Virus record (IMG/VR): IMGVR_UViG_3300021963_004241
Span: 47,182-111,181 of that record
Source of the DNA: a virus
DNA length: 64,000 nt
Direction: 5' to 3' (one strand)
In this document: positions 9,087 to 17,637 of the stretch, in pieces
How the letters are laid out: every line of letters starts with the position of its first letter
Position numbering within the stretch: position 1 is the first letter of the stretch
Notes under the pieces: model-generated
Told to the model about the DNA's origin: nothing
Database searches by the model: none
What the model saw: the letters and a program-made list of their open reading frames with translations, nothing else
Position numbers and translations under genes: made by a program

Positions 9087-9621
9087 GCTCGAATACTTTT
9101 GCAGAACGAAGTTTAACACCTGAGCCAGTTGGATAACGTGCTTCAAAGACACGCCCGTCTGGATGGGTCCATCCTCGTCCTTCTTGATATGCTGCTAGTA
9201 TTTCAGACATTGTTTGATATGCTAGTTCAGCAAACTTTTCGCAACCGACCGCATCTACAATTCTAAGATCGCAAAGTGCTCTGCGTTCGTGGGGTTTAAC
9301 AGCTTCTAAAGATCCTGTTCCAGATATAGGAGGATCACCGAGGTTACTCATTTGCCTGAAAAAGTTTAGATGAGGATCATCTTTAGCAACTACTAGAGTA
9401 TGATCGAATTGCCATTCGCTCCATTCTTTGAATGCTTTGAGACCTCCAAAGTCCATAACCCAATTACGATCGTCTAATGTTTCAGATTCGAAAACGAGTT
9501 CGATACCGATTGAGTAACCGTGAATTAATGAGCAGTGTGAGTGTGTAGAACGCCATTGGCGGAAGCAACAACTAAGTCCTCTGTCGTTGCCATAAGTTTT
9601 TGTAGAAAGATATTTTGCCAT
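9055..9621 (-). CDS. 6-pyruvoyl/6-carboxy-tetrahydropterin synthase-like protein (QueD family) with HGY motif
   Basis: The start is chosen at the ATG at 9621 because an AAGGAG site lies 8 bases upstream; this gives 188 residues. Family blocks are CCFRQWRSTHSHCSLIHGYS, NWVMDFGGLK and WQFDHTLVV. In canonical QueD the zinc site uses a His and an HGH pair; here the second HGH histidine is Tyr (HGY). I believe this HGY variant recurs in phage homologues, so it may define a subfamily and not a dead enzyme. QueD makes the precursor of 7-cyano-7-deazaguanine, and a QueC-like protein lies at 49124-49801. GTP cyclohydrolase and QueE are not recognised in the window. Confidence 0.8.
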   Translation of the reverse strand: MAKYLSTKTYGNDRGLSCCFRQWRSTHSHCSLIHGYSIGIELVFESETLDDRNWVMDFGGLKAFKEWSEWQFDHTLVVAKDDPHLNFFRQMSNLGDPPISGTGSLEAVKPHERRALCDLRIVDAVGCEKFAELAYQTMSEILAAYQEGRGWTHPDGRVFEARYPTGSGVKLRSAKVFEHAGNSATYEG

Positions 9622-9707
9622 CTCTAGTCTCCTTGTAAAAGTAGCAAGTTTGATGACATGCAGAGTATTTAAAGTGGGATGAACGCCTAAGACCACTAAC
9701 CAGTAGT

Positions 9708-10313
9708 TTACAGAGTTGCATTGAAAATGTCAATGTCTTTAACAACAACATTCTCCAAATCCCATTGCCTTGGTAACTGCCAATTGGACTTGTTGTAAAC
9801 TACGAAGTATTTATCAGGAAAACTTTCGAAGACCTTTGAGATCTGATAGACCCAATAGCTGTGGTCAATAGCGTGACTATCTGATTTAGAATAGTTTTGA
9901 GTTCCTTTATATACGTTATTGACTTTGCCGTCGATGCCGTATAAATCAAATCCGATCATTTCAACAGTACTGGGATAATCCAATGCTGCCAACAGTGCAG
10001 CATATGGTCCACTACCCCAGTGCCAGGGGTCGTCTTCTCTGTTTGTTCCAGCATACGGCAAGTTGGGAACTACTCTAACCTGTGGGAATTGTTTGTAGTT
10101 GTTTATCCAATCTGTCCTGGTATAAATTTTAGATATTTTTTTAAGACTGACTAGTGCTTCGTCAACCATTCGAGAGTCAACACAGATCAAATGATCTACA
10201 TAATGATCTCTAAAAATAGCATTGCACCCGTATTTGGTACAATGTATTAAATCTAGATTTATATTTTTTCTGCTTTCACCGTTACCAATGACGAGAGTTT
10301 TGTCTGATAGCAT
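9708..10313 (-). CDS. Rossmann-like protein with GNGESR motif, function unknown
   Basis: A 201-residue protein beginning KTLVIGNGESRKNINL, a glycine-rich turn typical of a Rossmann-like nucleotide site and similar to DUF115/GT-29-like phage proteins. Further blocks are GCNAIFRD, HLICVD, WHWGSGPYAALLAAL and VEMIGFDLYG. Such proteins are sometimes annotated as glycosyltransferase-like, but I see no decisive catalytic motif. A TAAATA box lies 5 bases before the ATG. It sits between fibre genes and the QueD/glycosyltransferase pair, which fits a role in decorating virion proteins or nucleotides. That is inference only. Confidence 0.55.
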   Translation of the reverse strand: MLSDKTLVIGNGESRKNINLDLIHCTKYGCNAIFRDHYVDHLICVDSRMVDEALVSLKKISKIYTRTDWINNYKQFPQVRVVPNLPYAGTNREDDPWHWGSGPYAALLAALDYPSTVEMIGFDLYGIDGKVNNVYKGTQNYSKSDSHAIDHSYWVYQISKVFESFPDKYFVVYNKSNWQLPRQWDLENVVVKDIDIFNATL

Positions 10314-10318
10314 TACGC

Positions 10319-10324
10319 TATTTA
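10319..10324 (-). promoter_or_regulatory. Late-promoter-like TAAATA box
   Basis: Minus-strand TTTAAATAGCGTA immediately precedes the ATG at 10313. Confidence 0.5.
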
Positions 10325-10333
10325 AAAAGATTT

Positions 10334-11203
10334 TTAATTGTGATTAAAAATTTGACCGAAAGGTAACCATTGTCCTGGGCGACCTGCTTGCACACAAACC
10401 CATCCAACACATTTACCTAGATTAGGTTCAGTGTTCCACAATATATCACCTTGTGTAAAGCTGCCGTCGCTTGGAGGTTCAGTTCCGCTTAGGTGTAGGT
10501 TATTATTAAATTTAATAGAACCACCTACATGCAATTGGACTCTAGGATCTACAGAATTGACATTTACACCCAATGTACCATTTATAGACACTTTAGTTGG
10601 ACCGAAGTTTTTATTTCCAAGGTCAATGTCTCCGTTAGCCTTAACGGTAATTCTGGATGTACTGTCCGTAACGATATCGAAATCATCAGAAGCAAAGGTT
10701 CCTATTTGTGCCCTAAACTCTTCAGAAGTACCAATAATAATCTCAACACCGTGTTCAGCTACGCTAATGGCAGCATTTGGACTATCTGTTCCGATGCCCA
10801 ATCTATCCGAAGCAGCATCATAATATAAGTACTCGTTTATGATTAGATTGCCATCTACTATTAAACTTTTTAATCTTCCTACTTCTCTTAGGCTGCTAGA
10901 GCTAACACTAGGACCTAGAGAAGATTCTGACAATACAGGAACACCACCTACGCTGTAGATTTTATCTTTGGCGATATCGATGTTTTCTGTAGTAAACAAC
11001 TTATCAGAATTACCAGATAGGATCAGCTGTTTAGTGATTCCTTTACCAGACCAAATCAATCCTTTGCCAACAAGATTTCCGTCTTTGCCTGCTTTAAATT
11101 CTACAAATGGCACATTCACAAGACTTACATCTTGTGTTCTTTCTTCTAATAATTCTTTCAGTGCAGAAGTTATTGTTTCTAAATTTTTATCTAACGAGCT
11201 CAT
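10334..11203 (-). CDS. Tail-fibre-like structural protein B
   Basis: A 289-residue paralogue of the upstream protein at 11200-12330. The two share the order: K(G/A)..G.GL.W.G.GITKQL..SGN.D.LF.TE, then LGPSV, then VDGD(or N)..I.EYL..D....RLG.G.D.PNAAISVAE.G, then QLHVGGSIKF, and finish with GWVCVQAGRPGQWLPFG. The C-terminal GWVC...G.W..FG block is common at the ends of marine phage fibre proteins. Its ATG overlaps the upstream stop (ATGA), so the pair is translationally coupled. It probably forms part of a fibre or fibre-tip; its partner is unknown. Confidence 0.75.
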   Translation of the reverse strand: MSSLDKNLETITSALKELLEERTQDVSLVNVPFVEFKAGKDGNLVGKGLIWSGKGITKQLILSGNSDKLFTTENIDIAKDKIYSVGGVPVLSESSLGPSVSSSSLREVGRLKSLIVDGNLIINEYLYYDAASDRLGIGTDSPNAAISVAEHGVEIIIGTSEEFRAQIGTFASDDFDIVTDSTSRITVKANGDIDLGNKNFGPTKVSINGTLGVNVNSVDPRVQLHVGGSIKFNNNLHLSGTEPPSDGSFTQGDILWNTEPNLGKCVGWVCVQAGRPGQWLPFGQIFNHN

Positions 11204-12330
11204 AAATTAACTATTGCTCCAAATGGTGACCAGGTTCCTGGACTACCTGATTGTGTGCATACCCAACCAACATAACCTCCTACGTGAGGATAGTTGTTCC
11301 AAACAATATCTCCTTGATCGTAGTCACCGGATGTTGGAGAATTGTTTCCGTATTCGTGTCTATGACCGTGGAACTTGATAGGACCGGCAACATGAAGATC
11401 TACGTCCGGATCTGGGACATTCACCCTAACAGCTAGTTTGCCGTGTATTCCTACTTGTATAGGAGGCATTTTGTTATTGCCTAGAGTGATGTTGCCGTTT
11501 GCGGCTATAGAAATTCTAGTAGTGTTATCAGTAACAATATCAAATGCTTGCCCGGCAAAGGTACCGACCATTCCTTTAGTATTGTTGATAGTGCCTAGCA
11601 TCACTTCGATACCATCTTCGGCTACACTGATTGCTGCGTTAGGAGCATCAACACCTAATCCTAGTCTGTTGGTAATAGAATCAAAAAATAGATATTCTGC
11701 TATTTCAACGTCGCCATCTACTTTTAATTCTCTCAGTCTGCCTAATTCTTTTAGATTACTTTTAGTTACAGAAGGTCCAAGTGTGTTTGAAGAAAGCACA
11801 CCAATACCGCCAATGGAAAATGATTTTTCTGCTGCTAGATCAAAATGTTCTGTACTAAACAGCCTATCAGGATTTCCTGACATTACCAATTGCTTAGTAA
11901 TTCCCCAACCAGTCCAAAGCAACCCTTTTCCGTATGGGCTGTCACCTTTGATCGCTTTAAATTCTAATGGAGATGTCTTTTCTAATTTGAGATCAGCTTT
12001 GATTTCTCCAACCTCCAATACTGCTGCTTTTATCGTTCCCGTTACAGTGAGATCGCCTTCTGTAGTCACGGGACCTTGCAGTACTGAAGTGGTTATTTTG
12101 TTTGTTACTATGCCGTCGTCGTTAACTTGTAAAACTAGATCTTTAGCACTATCTTTGATTCCTGTGCTGGCAAAATTTACGATTTTCCCGCCAGAGATAT
12201 GATCACCGGTAAGCCCTCTTTTCGGCATAGCTAATACCAGTTGTGTTGGATCTAGAGCGGCTTTATCTGCTATGTTATTGAGATGTTTTCCGAGATCTTG
12301 AAGGATAGAATCAATAGTTTGTTTGGTCAT
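11200..12330 (-). CDS. Tail-fibre-like structural protein A
   Basis: I choose the ATG at 12330 (MTKQTIDSILQDLGKHLNN, 376 residues) because a TAAATA box lies 7 bases upstream; an in-frame ATG at 12351 is possible but would lie beyond that box. The N-terminal 80 residues are specific to this copy, and the remainder is homologous to the protein encoded just downstream. Residues of the type GDLTVTGTIKAAVLEVGEIK form short beta repeats. The end has GWVCTQSGSPGTWSPFG. The two-gene arrangement suggests duplication followed by loss of the N-terminal head in copy B. It is structural by analogy with phage fibre proteins. Confidence 0.75.
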   Translation of the reverse strand: MTKQTIDSILQDLGKHLNNIADKAALDPTQLVLAMPKRGLTGDHISGGKIVNFASTGIKDSAKDLVLQVNDDGIVTNKITTSVLQGPVTTEGDLTVTGTIKAAVLEVGEIKADLKLEKTSPLEFKAIKGDSPYGKGLLWTGWGITKQLVMSGNPDRLFSTEHFDLAAEKSFSIGGIGVLSSNTLGPSVTKSNLKELGRLRELKVDGDVEIAEYLFFDSITNRLGLGVDAPNAAISVAEDGIEVMLGTINNTKGMVGTFAGQAFDIVTDNTTRISIAANGNITLGNNKMPPIQVGIHGKLAVRVNVPDPDVDLHVAGPIKFHGHRHEYGNNSPTSGDYDQGDIVWNNYPHVGGYVGWVCTQSGSPGTWSPFGAIVNL

Positions 12331-12337
12331 AGTACTG

Positions 12338-12343
12338 TATTTA
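12338..12343 (-). promoter_or_regulatory. Late-promoter-like TAAATA box
   Basis: Minus-strand GATAAATACAGTACT precedes the ATG at 12330 and decides that start over the in-frame ATG at 12351. Confidence 0.5.
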
Positions 12344-12352
12344 TCAGCCAAT

Positions 12353-12375
12353 AAAAAAGCGGGCCGGAGCCCGCT
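12353..12375 (-). terminator. Rho-independent terminator after the 389-residue gene
   Basis: On the minus strand AGCGGGC-TCCG-GCCCGCT is followed by a run of six T. It sits 21 bases after the stop of the 12397-13566 gene and separates it from the fibre genes. Confidence 0.88.
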
Positions 12376-12396
12376 GGTTACTGAGTAATTACTTTG

Positions 12397-13566
12397 TTAT
12401 TGTATTTTTAACAGCACAGTTTCTTCGTTAATACGACCATTCATTTTAGTATCAACAGCATTGATATCTTCAAGGAATTTTCGTAGTGCTACTTTACCAG
12501 CAGATTTAAACTCTTTGAGTTTCTCTTCAGGCTTACGCAGGGTCTTTTGAACGCTGAGATTTTCGCTAAATCCTGTGATGCTGGTTCCTTTAATACCCAA
12601 TTCCATGTATTCATTGGCAACATATTTGCCTAATTTGCGTGTTTTAGTATTGTAAACCCACAGCTCTTTAGAACCAATAATGTCAGCAGGATTAATCGAT
12701 ACTAGTTTCAGCGGCTCAAAAGTTTTAGCATATTTCACTTTAGCTACAAGTTTATCTTTGCTCACGGTCTTTTTGGCACGTGGCTTGCGATTAACTTTAG
12801 CTTCCTGCATCAGCATATTGCAGGCACTAAGAATTTCGTTATAGAAAGAGACGATCTTCTTAACATCTGCTTTGCTAAGGTGTCTATAAGCTTCTTTAAG
12901 CTGCTCGCACTTGCCTTCTTGTAGTTCGACATACTCGTCGTGTTGACGTTGATAAAAGTCACGAATAATTCGAGCGTGTGCAGCCTTGGCGTCTTTGCCT
13001 TTAAGGAGATTAAGAACTTTAAATGCTTTTGGATCGAAGGTTGCAGGATCTTCAGCAAACAGCTCTAGGGCATCTTCAATTTCTTCTGCCATTTTATAGC
13101 TGGCTTCTCTTACACGTTCCTGGATACTGATCTGCGGAACAGCTGATACTGGTTCTGCAGTTTCTTCATCTTCAGCATCATCGCGACCTTCATTAATGAC
13201 ATTCTGGATAGCATTACGTAACCAGGTATCAGTATTACGACCCTCATTGAAATCAGGACGAAGGTCGGGCATTCCTTTAAGAAGATTGGCTGCTACGGCA
13301 CCCATTGTAAGTCCACAACGATTATCTTTAGTTTTCTTAAAAGCAGAAATCTGATCTTTAGTATAACCGTTACGACCCATCCAATCAATAACTTTTGGTT
13401 TTAATTCTTTACCGCTTTTTTCAAGACGATACCATTCCATTGATCGGCGGAAGTGTTTAGAGAATTCGTCAGCTGACCAGGTTTCGTGACCATCCCACTT
13501 TGGGCTGAGATCACGTCCTTTGTTTTCACGAACAGCGATAGACAACTTCTTTGTTTTGGTTACCAA
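12397..13566 (-). CDS. Phage protein of unknown function, 389 residues
   Basis: The start is a TTG at 13566 with an AGGAG site 7 bases upstream. The protein is charged and mostly helical by composition. It has an N-terminal block DLSPKWDGHETWSADEFSKH, an acidic linker (EGRDDAEDEETAEP) near residue 130, and a basic segment NRKPRAKKTVSKDK near residue 265. The C-terminal third (ELWVYNTKTRKLGKYVANEY) looks like a small beta domain. I do not recognise a family with a known function, though proteins of this type occur in other large T4-like phages. It is a single-gene transcription unit with its own promoter-like sequence and terminator, implying substantial expression. Confidence 0.75.
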   Translation of the reverse strand: MVTKTKKLSIAVRENKGRDLSPKWDGHETWSADEFSKHFRRSMEWYRLEKSGKELKPKVIDWMGRNGYTKDQISAFKKTKDNRCGLTMGAVAANLLKGMPDLRPDFNEGRNTDTWLRNAIQNVINEGRDDAEDEETAEPVSAVPQISIQERVREASYKMAEEIEDALELFAEDPATFDPKAFKVLNLLKGKDAKAAHARIIRDFYQRQHDEYVELQEGKCEQLKEAYRHLSKADVKKIVSFYNEILSACNMLMQEAKVNRKPRAKKTVSKDKLVAKVKYAKTFEPLKLVSINPADIIGSKELWVYNTKTRKLGKYVANEYMELGIKGTSITGFSENLSVQKTLRKPEEKLKEFKSAGKVALRKFLEDINAVDTKMNGRINEETVLLKIQ

Positions 13567-13604
13567 TTTAGGCTCCTGTTGTTAAGTTAAACAAAATAAT
13601 ACTT

Positions 13605-13633
13605 AGTGTAACTTCGAAAAAACATTCTGTCAA
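13605..13633 (-). promoter_or_regulatory. Sigma70-type promoter for the 389-residue gene
   Basis: Minus-strand TTGACA, 17 bases, TACACT. The -10 box is weaker than in the other promoters of this class. Confidence 0.5.
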
Positions 13634-13824
13634 TCAAGTACGAATCTCTGGAATTCTTCCAAATCACCATCTTCGGTTTCGCGATAGATCACTGTTTCTG
13701 TAAAGCCTTCGTCTAATGTTCTTTCGGCTAGTTCCATCGCTTCTTTTTGACTTTTAGTTGTTTCGATTAACTGTTCGTGTCCTGCCTCGTCAACGGCCCA
13801 GACCTCATAGAGTTCCCAGGTCAT
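13630..13824 (-). CDS. Small acidic protein, unknown
   Basis: A 64-residue protein, MTWELYEVWAVDEAGHEQLI onward, rich in Glu and Thr. The pattern of alternating strands (YEVWAVDEAG, ETVIYRETEDG) suggests a small alpha/beta fold similar to other short phage proteins. It follows the 198-residue gene by 23 bases and carries no recognised motif. Confidence 0.55.
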   Translation of the reverse strand: MTWELYEVWAVDEAGHEQLIETTKSQKEAMELAERTLDEGFTETVIYRETEDGDLEEFQRFVLD

Positions 13825-13847
13825 TTTATCTCACTTATCTCCTTGAA

Positions 13848-14444
13848 TTAAACAAATTTTTTCCAATCTCCATCGGGCGCCACTGCCCAACCAAGACGTT
13901 GGAGATCATTCCGGATCTCGTCGGTTATACAGCCTTCCGGCACGTATCTGTCAACAACAGCCTTTCTGGCTAATTGTTCTTCGGTAAATTCTTCGTTTTC
14001 TTTAGCAGGTGAATAGATTCCGATATCCCTTATACCTGAACAGTACCAATCTATGTAATCACCTTTTTGTTGCATGTCGGCAACGATGCCTCCGGCATAA
14101 CGCCAAGAGGCGCTCCAAAAATCTTTCTCTGGATCTTGCCTAAGAATCGGAACGACTTCCATTTTGATAAAGTCATTATTGCACATTGCCGCATATAAGT
14201 TTTGGGCATAGGCATCATCAGCACGAGCTTTTTCCAGGATCCAATCGGTGGTTAGGAGATCGTATTCCATGTTGTCGATTCTGCTTTGGGGATCTTCAAA
14301 TTTACGATCGTGATCGTCGAGGACCTTTTCAAAATAATCTAGGTATGCTTCGCTGGGAGGTTCACCTTTTTCCTCCATTCTTTTAACATACCCTTCTTTT
14401 TGAAAGGAGTGCCGCTGTGGGCTCTTAGACACAGTCTTGTTCAT
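13848..14444 (-). CDS. Unknown phage protein, 198 residues
   Basis: It starts at the ATG at 14444, overlapping the upstream gene by 20 bases; an internal ATG at 14378 (MEEKGEPPSEAYLDYFEKVL) is an alternative start. The middle block RYAGGIVADMQQKGDYIDWY is the best conserved-looking part, and the C-terminal half contains VPEGCITDEIRNDLQRLGW. It is acidic overall. No known domain was recognised. It belongs to a tightly packed minus-strand run (15253 down to 13630) of small unknown proteins, typical of early phage genes. Confidence 0.6.
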   Translation of the reverse strand: MNKTVSKSPQRHSFQKEGYVKRMEEKGEPPSEAYLDYFEKVLDDHDRKFEDPQSRIDNMEYDLLTTDWILEKARADDAYAQNLYAAMCNNDFIKMEVVPILRQDPEKDFWSASWRYAGGIVADMQQKGDYIDWYCSGIRDIGIYSPAKENEEFTEEQLARKAVVDRYVPEGCITDEIRNDLQRLGWAVAPDGDWKKFV

Positions 14445-14814
14445 TTGCTTCTTTTACAGCTTGTATATTTTCTTTTTTAGAAAGTCTTTTATTACGGAAT
14501 TCTTTAACATCTTTAATAGATGATTTTAAAGTTTCTGCATAGTTCAATGCAGTCTGTTCGGACATAGTAAGAACTGTTTCCTGTTGTAGATAACCTTTAG
14601 TAAGTAAAGTCCAAATCTGTTTAAATCGATTCATTGACCACCAAGGACTTTTTACAGTTGAATAGATCGTTACAGTAACACCTACATCTTCAGCCTCTAT
14701 CCAAAGATCGTGAGTATGCCAATCTGCACCACAGTCACAGACTACGTGATACATTTTTGAATCACCCCATTCGTTCTTTTTAAGAATACCTTCCGCAGGT
14801 GTTTGTAATTTCAT
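14425..14814 (-). CDS. Unknown small protein with CDCG motif
   Basis: A 129-residue protein with a compact N-terminal block MYHVVCDCGADWHTHDLWIE that holds Cys and His residues able to bind metal, followed by a beta-rich VGVTVTIYSTVK and a basic helical C-terminus. Its ATG overlaps the upstream stop (ATGA), showing translational coupling. No function is recognised. The Cys/His cluster near residues 25-35 is the only feature that hints at a metal site. Confidence 0.6.
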   Translation of the reverse strand: MKLQTPAEGILKKNEWGDSKMYHVVCDCGADWHTHDLWIEAEDVGVTVTIYSTVKSPWWSMNRFKQIWTLLTKGYLQQETVLTMSEQTALNYAETLKSSIKDVKEFRNKRLSKKENIQAVKEANEQDCV

Positions 14815-15086
14815 TGCAGTTTCCTATTCCGTGGCATACCCATGGATTCTAATTCGTTTAATTCTTCTTCGTCAAAAAAATGTTCAGCTAACTGTGCAAG
14901 AATTTCAGGGGGGAGATCATCCGGATCAACCATCCTACCAGAAGATTTAATTTCTTCGTGTGTTTTTCCTTCGAACATTTTTTGAATATCTTTAACAAGC
15001 TCGTTGAGTTCTTCTTGGGTTCCCTCGAAGTGATCGAAGCAACCGGGTGCAAATACAACCTTGGTTTCTTTCTTTTCATCAGTCAT
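14811..15086 (-). CDS. Acidic small protein, unknown
   Basis: A 91-residue, strongly acidic protein with many Glu and Asp (for example HFFDEEELNELESMG near the end). It starts MTDEKKETKVVFAPGCFDHF. It overlaps both neighbours by 4 bases (ATGA at each end). Charge and size resemble phage inhibitors or DNA mimics, but nothing specific supports such a role. Confidence 0.6.
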   Translation of the reverse strand: MTDEKKETKVVFAPGCFDHFEGTQEELNELVKDIQKMFEGKTHEEIKSSGRMVDPDDLPPEILAQLAEHFFDEEELNELESMGMPRNRKLQ

Positions 15087-15253
15087 TGTAATGCTTTCTT
15101 AAATTGGTGTTTAAGCCAATACTTGTGTTTGGCCCAATACTCTTTTATTTTATATGGGGATTCGCCATATGTCAAATGTTCTTCGGAGTTTTCTATCCAA
15201 AGTTGATAAACCCACGCCCGGAATCTACTAGGAGTTTTTGGAGTTAAGTCCAT
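15083..15253 (-). CDS. 56-residue small protein (RFRAWVYQLW type)
   Basis: A short frame from ATG 15253 to TGA 15083, MDLTPKTPSRFRAWVYQLWI onward, rich in Trp, Tyr, Lys and His. It starts 10 bases inside the end of the 269-residue gene and its TGA overlaps the next ATG (ATGA), so it fills the apparent gap exactly. Short aromatic proteins with this pattern (FRxWVxQ.W.E......Y......K.WL) are, from memory, common in T4-like marine phages. Function unknown. Confidence 0.7.
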   Translation of the reverse strand: MDLTPKTPSRFRAWVYQLWIENSEEHLTYGESPYKIKEYWAKHKYWLKHQFKKALQ

Positions 15254-16053
15254 AACGATTCGCGAATTTTAATAAGACGGATCATCATTTCTTCATCTTC
15301 TTTATTGTATGCTTCTTCAAGCTCTCTGGTTTTATTAAGGGCAGTATTACACATTTCTGCCATTTCGGGAGTTTTATCTTCCATATCTAAAAGATGATAA
15401 CCTTTTTCGCGGCGAAGATTACAGTAAGCAGTCCAACCGCTAGCGTCGTGAACATCTGGACGATTTGGATAAATTTCTTTCCACCAGGTATAGAGCTCTA
15501 AGATTTCTTTAGCAGCTTTGGCTTGATATGTAGGTTCTTCCTGTTCGCCTTCTTGGATGAACTCTTTGTTAGTTAGAGTCTTTGCCCAATTTAGATAAGC
15601 AATGCCAGCTTCTGGACACCGCCAGTTTCGATACCAACGACGCCACCAGGGATAGCTGTGCTTTTTACGGGCTTCTTCGTCCCATACACAGTGATGCCAC
15701 GCCTGTTCTATCTCGACGAAATCCACAAGCTCGTTAAAAAGACAGGGAAGAAAACGATTTCCCACATCACGCCATTCGCCAGGCTTAATGTCCCTAGGAT
15801 GGGCAGTAAGAGCATGAGTACGGGTAATCCAACGATTGTTAATATAGTAGCGAACATCATTAATCCTATCAGGAATGAACATCCAAACGTCTTGGATGTA
15901 GTCGAGACCTTCTTCAGCTAACCACCAACGGAAAGGATATCTGGCTTTGGCAGCTTTCTCCCACTCAGCCCATTCTTTTCCGGTGCCACACTTTAGTTTT
16001 GTGGTCCCGCGGATCCAGTCTGCAAATTTTGAACAAGTCCAGTAATTTCTCAT
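15244..16053 (-). CDS. Trp-rich unknown phage protein, 269 residues
   Basis: A 269-residue protein with an unusually high Trp content (about 20). It has blocks FRWWLAEEGLDYIQDVWMF, YYINNRWITRTHALTAHP, WHHCVWDEEARKKHSYPWW and YPNRPDVHDASGWTAYC. It resembles a recurring unknown protein of T4-like marine phages. It is led by a perfect TTGACA-17-TATAAT promoter, implying early, strong expression, and heads the small-protein run down to 13630. No catalytic motif is recognised. Confidence 0.7.
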   Translation of the reverse strand: MRNYWTCSKFADWIRGTTKLKCGTGKEWAEWEKAAKARYPFRWWLAEEGLDYIQDVWMFIPDRINDVRYYINNRWITRTHALTAHPRDIKPGEWRDVGNRFLPCLFNELVDFVEIEQAWHHCVWDEEARKKHSYPWWRRWYRNWRCPEAGIAYLNWAKTLTNKEFIQEGEQEEPTYQAKAAKEILELYTWWKEIYPNRPDVHDASGWTAYCNLRREKGYHLLDMEDKTPEMAEMCNTALNKTRELEEAYNKEDEEMMIRLIKIRESLWT

Positions 16054-16062
16054 AGTAAAGTA

Positions 16063-16091
16063 ATTATAAGATATTTTTTAAAACCTGTCAA
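16063..16091 (-). promoter_or_regulatory. Perfect-consensus sigma70 promoter
   Basis: Minus-strand TTGACA, 17 bases, TATAAT, 9 bases before the ATG at 16053. Both hexamers match the consensus exactly. Confidence 0.85.
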
Positions 16092-16108
16092 TACTTATGA
16101 ATTTTGAT

Positions 16109-16492
16109 TCAAAATTTTCTTTGATATCCGGCTAGATTAAGCATTACAGAATATTGTTCGTAGGCTTTTTGTACAGCAGGATTGGTATTACGATAGTGTG
16201 CTTCTTCTCTTTCTTTGTCCATTAAAGTTTGGAACATATCGACCTCACCCTGACTGTGCCGTTGCCATCTAAAGAATCTGCGCTCCATTTCTATAAGAGT
16301 GCGTAGTCTACCTTCTGGTATTTCTAAAGTAATGACTTTTTCAGTTTCGTATTCTACAATGTCATTTCGGATGATGTCAGCACGTTCTGGTTCTGTAAAG
16401 AATCTGGGAGGGTGATATCGTGCCCTGCGTTTTTGGTCGTTCAGGACACGAACCTCGTAATTTTGACAGAAATCTTTTAATTCTTCAGTCAT
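16109..16492 (-). CDS. Unknown protein downstream of ThyX, 127 residues
   Basis: A charged 127-residue protein (MTEELKDFCQNYEVRVLNDQ onward) with LRTLIEMERRFFRWQRHSQG in the middle and many Arg, Glu and Tyr residues. It overlaps the end of thyX by 8 bases. No family is recognised; the position suggests it is expressed with thyX. Confidence 0.6.
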   Translation of the reverse strand: MTEELKDFCQNYEVRVLNDQKRRARYHPPRFFTEPERADIIRNDIVEYETEKVITLEIPEGRLRTLIEMERRFFRWQRHSQGEVDMFQTLMDKEREEAHYRNTNPAVQKAYEQYSVMLNLAGYQRKF

Positions 16493-17168
16493 TGCTGATT
16501 AAACTCTCGCTCATAGGAAATATAGCAGCGATAGCTTTGGCGCAGGCAAGAGCAACTAATTGATGCTCTTTTTGTGTACCGTTTCCAGAACGCAGTTCAA
16601 TAAAATGAACCCAACTACGTAAGGTACCATTCATGTATAGACGACTCACAGTTAATCCCTCTGGCAGCACCGCACGGGCTTGTTCTTTAGCTATGCCCTT
16701 AGATATAGCCCATTCGTATGTTTCCTTGGCGACTCTGATGAGTTCGAGTTGTCTATCTCTCCATTCATCTTGTATGATTGCATGGCCAAGTGTGCCGTCC
16801 AGAGGGACACTGTTCTGTCTATTTTTTGGATCTTGTAATCTTGCTTCTCTAATAGTAAACGAGAGGTCTCGAGTAGGGTCAGCATATCGTTGGCTGAACT
16901 CTTGGAATGAGAAACTTCTGTGTCGCAAGATTTGTCTTGCGATGTCTCTTGTGGTTTCGATTTCAACGCAGGCTGAGACCATTTCAAGTGGACTCCAGTG
17001 TGCGTGTTTGACCAGGTATCTGATGAGTTTTTCACTTGTCTCTGTATTGAGCTGGTTTGAGGGATTGCTGACACGGGCGCAATACGCAATGAGTTCCTGC
17101 GCATCGTCGATGCCCAAGTTTGCAAATTCCTCTGTTGGTTGTGAATAGGAGACCAATCGTACATTCAT
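16485..17168 (-). CDS. thyX: Flavin-dependent thymidylate synthase ThyX
   Basis: A 227-residue ThyX, which methylates dUMP to dTMP using FAD, NADPH and methylene-tetrahydrofolate. The diagnostic motif RHRSFSFQEFSQRY (RHRxxSxxxxSxRY) lies near residue 79. Other family blocks are SPLEMVSACVEIETTRDIARQ and EQARAVLPEGLTVSRLYMNG, and the C-terminal WVHFIELR. Its ATG follows directly on the upstream stop. Phages carry ThyX to boost dTTP supply during replication. Full length and apparently intact. Confidence 0.96.
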   Translation of the reverse strand: MNVRLVSYSQPTEEFANLGIDDAQELIAYCARVSNPSNQLNTETSEKLIRYLVKHAHWSPLEMVSACVEIETTRDIARQILRHRSFSFQEFSQRYADPTRDLSFTIREARLQDPKNRQNSVPLDGTLGHAIIQDEWRDRQLELIRVAKETYEWAISKGIAKEQARAVLPEGLTVSRLYMNGTLRSWVHFIELRSGNGTQKEHQLVALACAKAIAAIFPMSESLISND

Positions 17169-17636
17169 TTATTTGTCTTTCTTATCAGGGAAGCACAATG
17201 CTTCCATCGTTTTGTAATGTTCGTATGCTTTCTTAAGTGCTTCGAACTGTTCTAATTTTTCTGGATCGGGAACAAGTATTGACAATCTCTGTTCCATTTG
17301 TTCCATAAATTTTGTTAAACTTCTTTCGCCTATTTTTATATCACCGTCCTTGATTTCCATTCCGCCTTGGGTAATTACAACGTTTGCATTATTATTGATA
17401 CCAAGACCGCTATTTGACCAGGTGTATCCATTACTGCCAGCGATAGTATAATTTCCGCCGGTAAAAGAAGTAGTTGAAGAAGTAGGTATAGTTATCGATG
17501 TTGCCATGTTGTTCCATAAAGGATCTATGGTAATAGTGTCTATGCCGGAACTGCTTAATGTATAACTTTCTCCTGTATAGACACTGTTACCAAGATCGAT
17601 AACAATGTCATTGTCTTCGATCTTATCATCGCTCAT
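17169..17636 (-). CDS. Unknown protein, Ser/Thr/Gly-rich with helical tail
   Basis: A 155-residue protein. The N-terminal two thirds are rich in Ser, Thr, Gly and Asn in a beta-structure-like pattern (SSSGIDTITIDPLWNNMATS), and the C-terminal third is helical and charged (GDIKIGERSLTKFMEQMEQR). The tail pattern GDIKIG..SL..FME..E.RL is, from memory, seen in other T4-like phage proteins. A structural or assembly role is possible. It lies directly upstream of thyX with no gap. Confidence 0.55.
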   Translation of the reverse strand: MSDDKIEDNDIVIDLGNSVYTGESYTLSSSGIDTITIDPLWNNMATSITIPTSSTTSFTGGNYTIAGSNGYTWSNSGLGINNNANVVITQGGMEIKDGDIKIGERSLTKFMEQMEQRLSILVPDPEKLEQFEALKKAYEHYKTMEALCFPDKKDK

Positions 17637-17637
17637 T

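Noticed and set aside
11438-12202. 254-codon plus-strand frame
   Set aside because: It is antisense to fibre protein A, which has a late box and a clear paralogue.
16633-17164. Frames of 157-171 codons overlapping thyX
   Set aside because: ThyX has its full signature motif; these are out-of-frame shadows.
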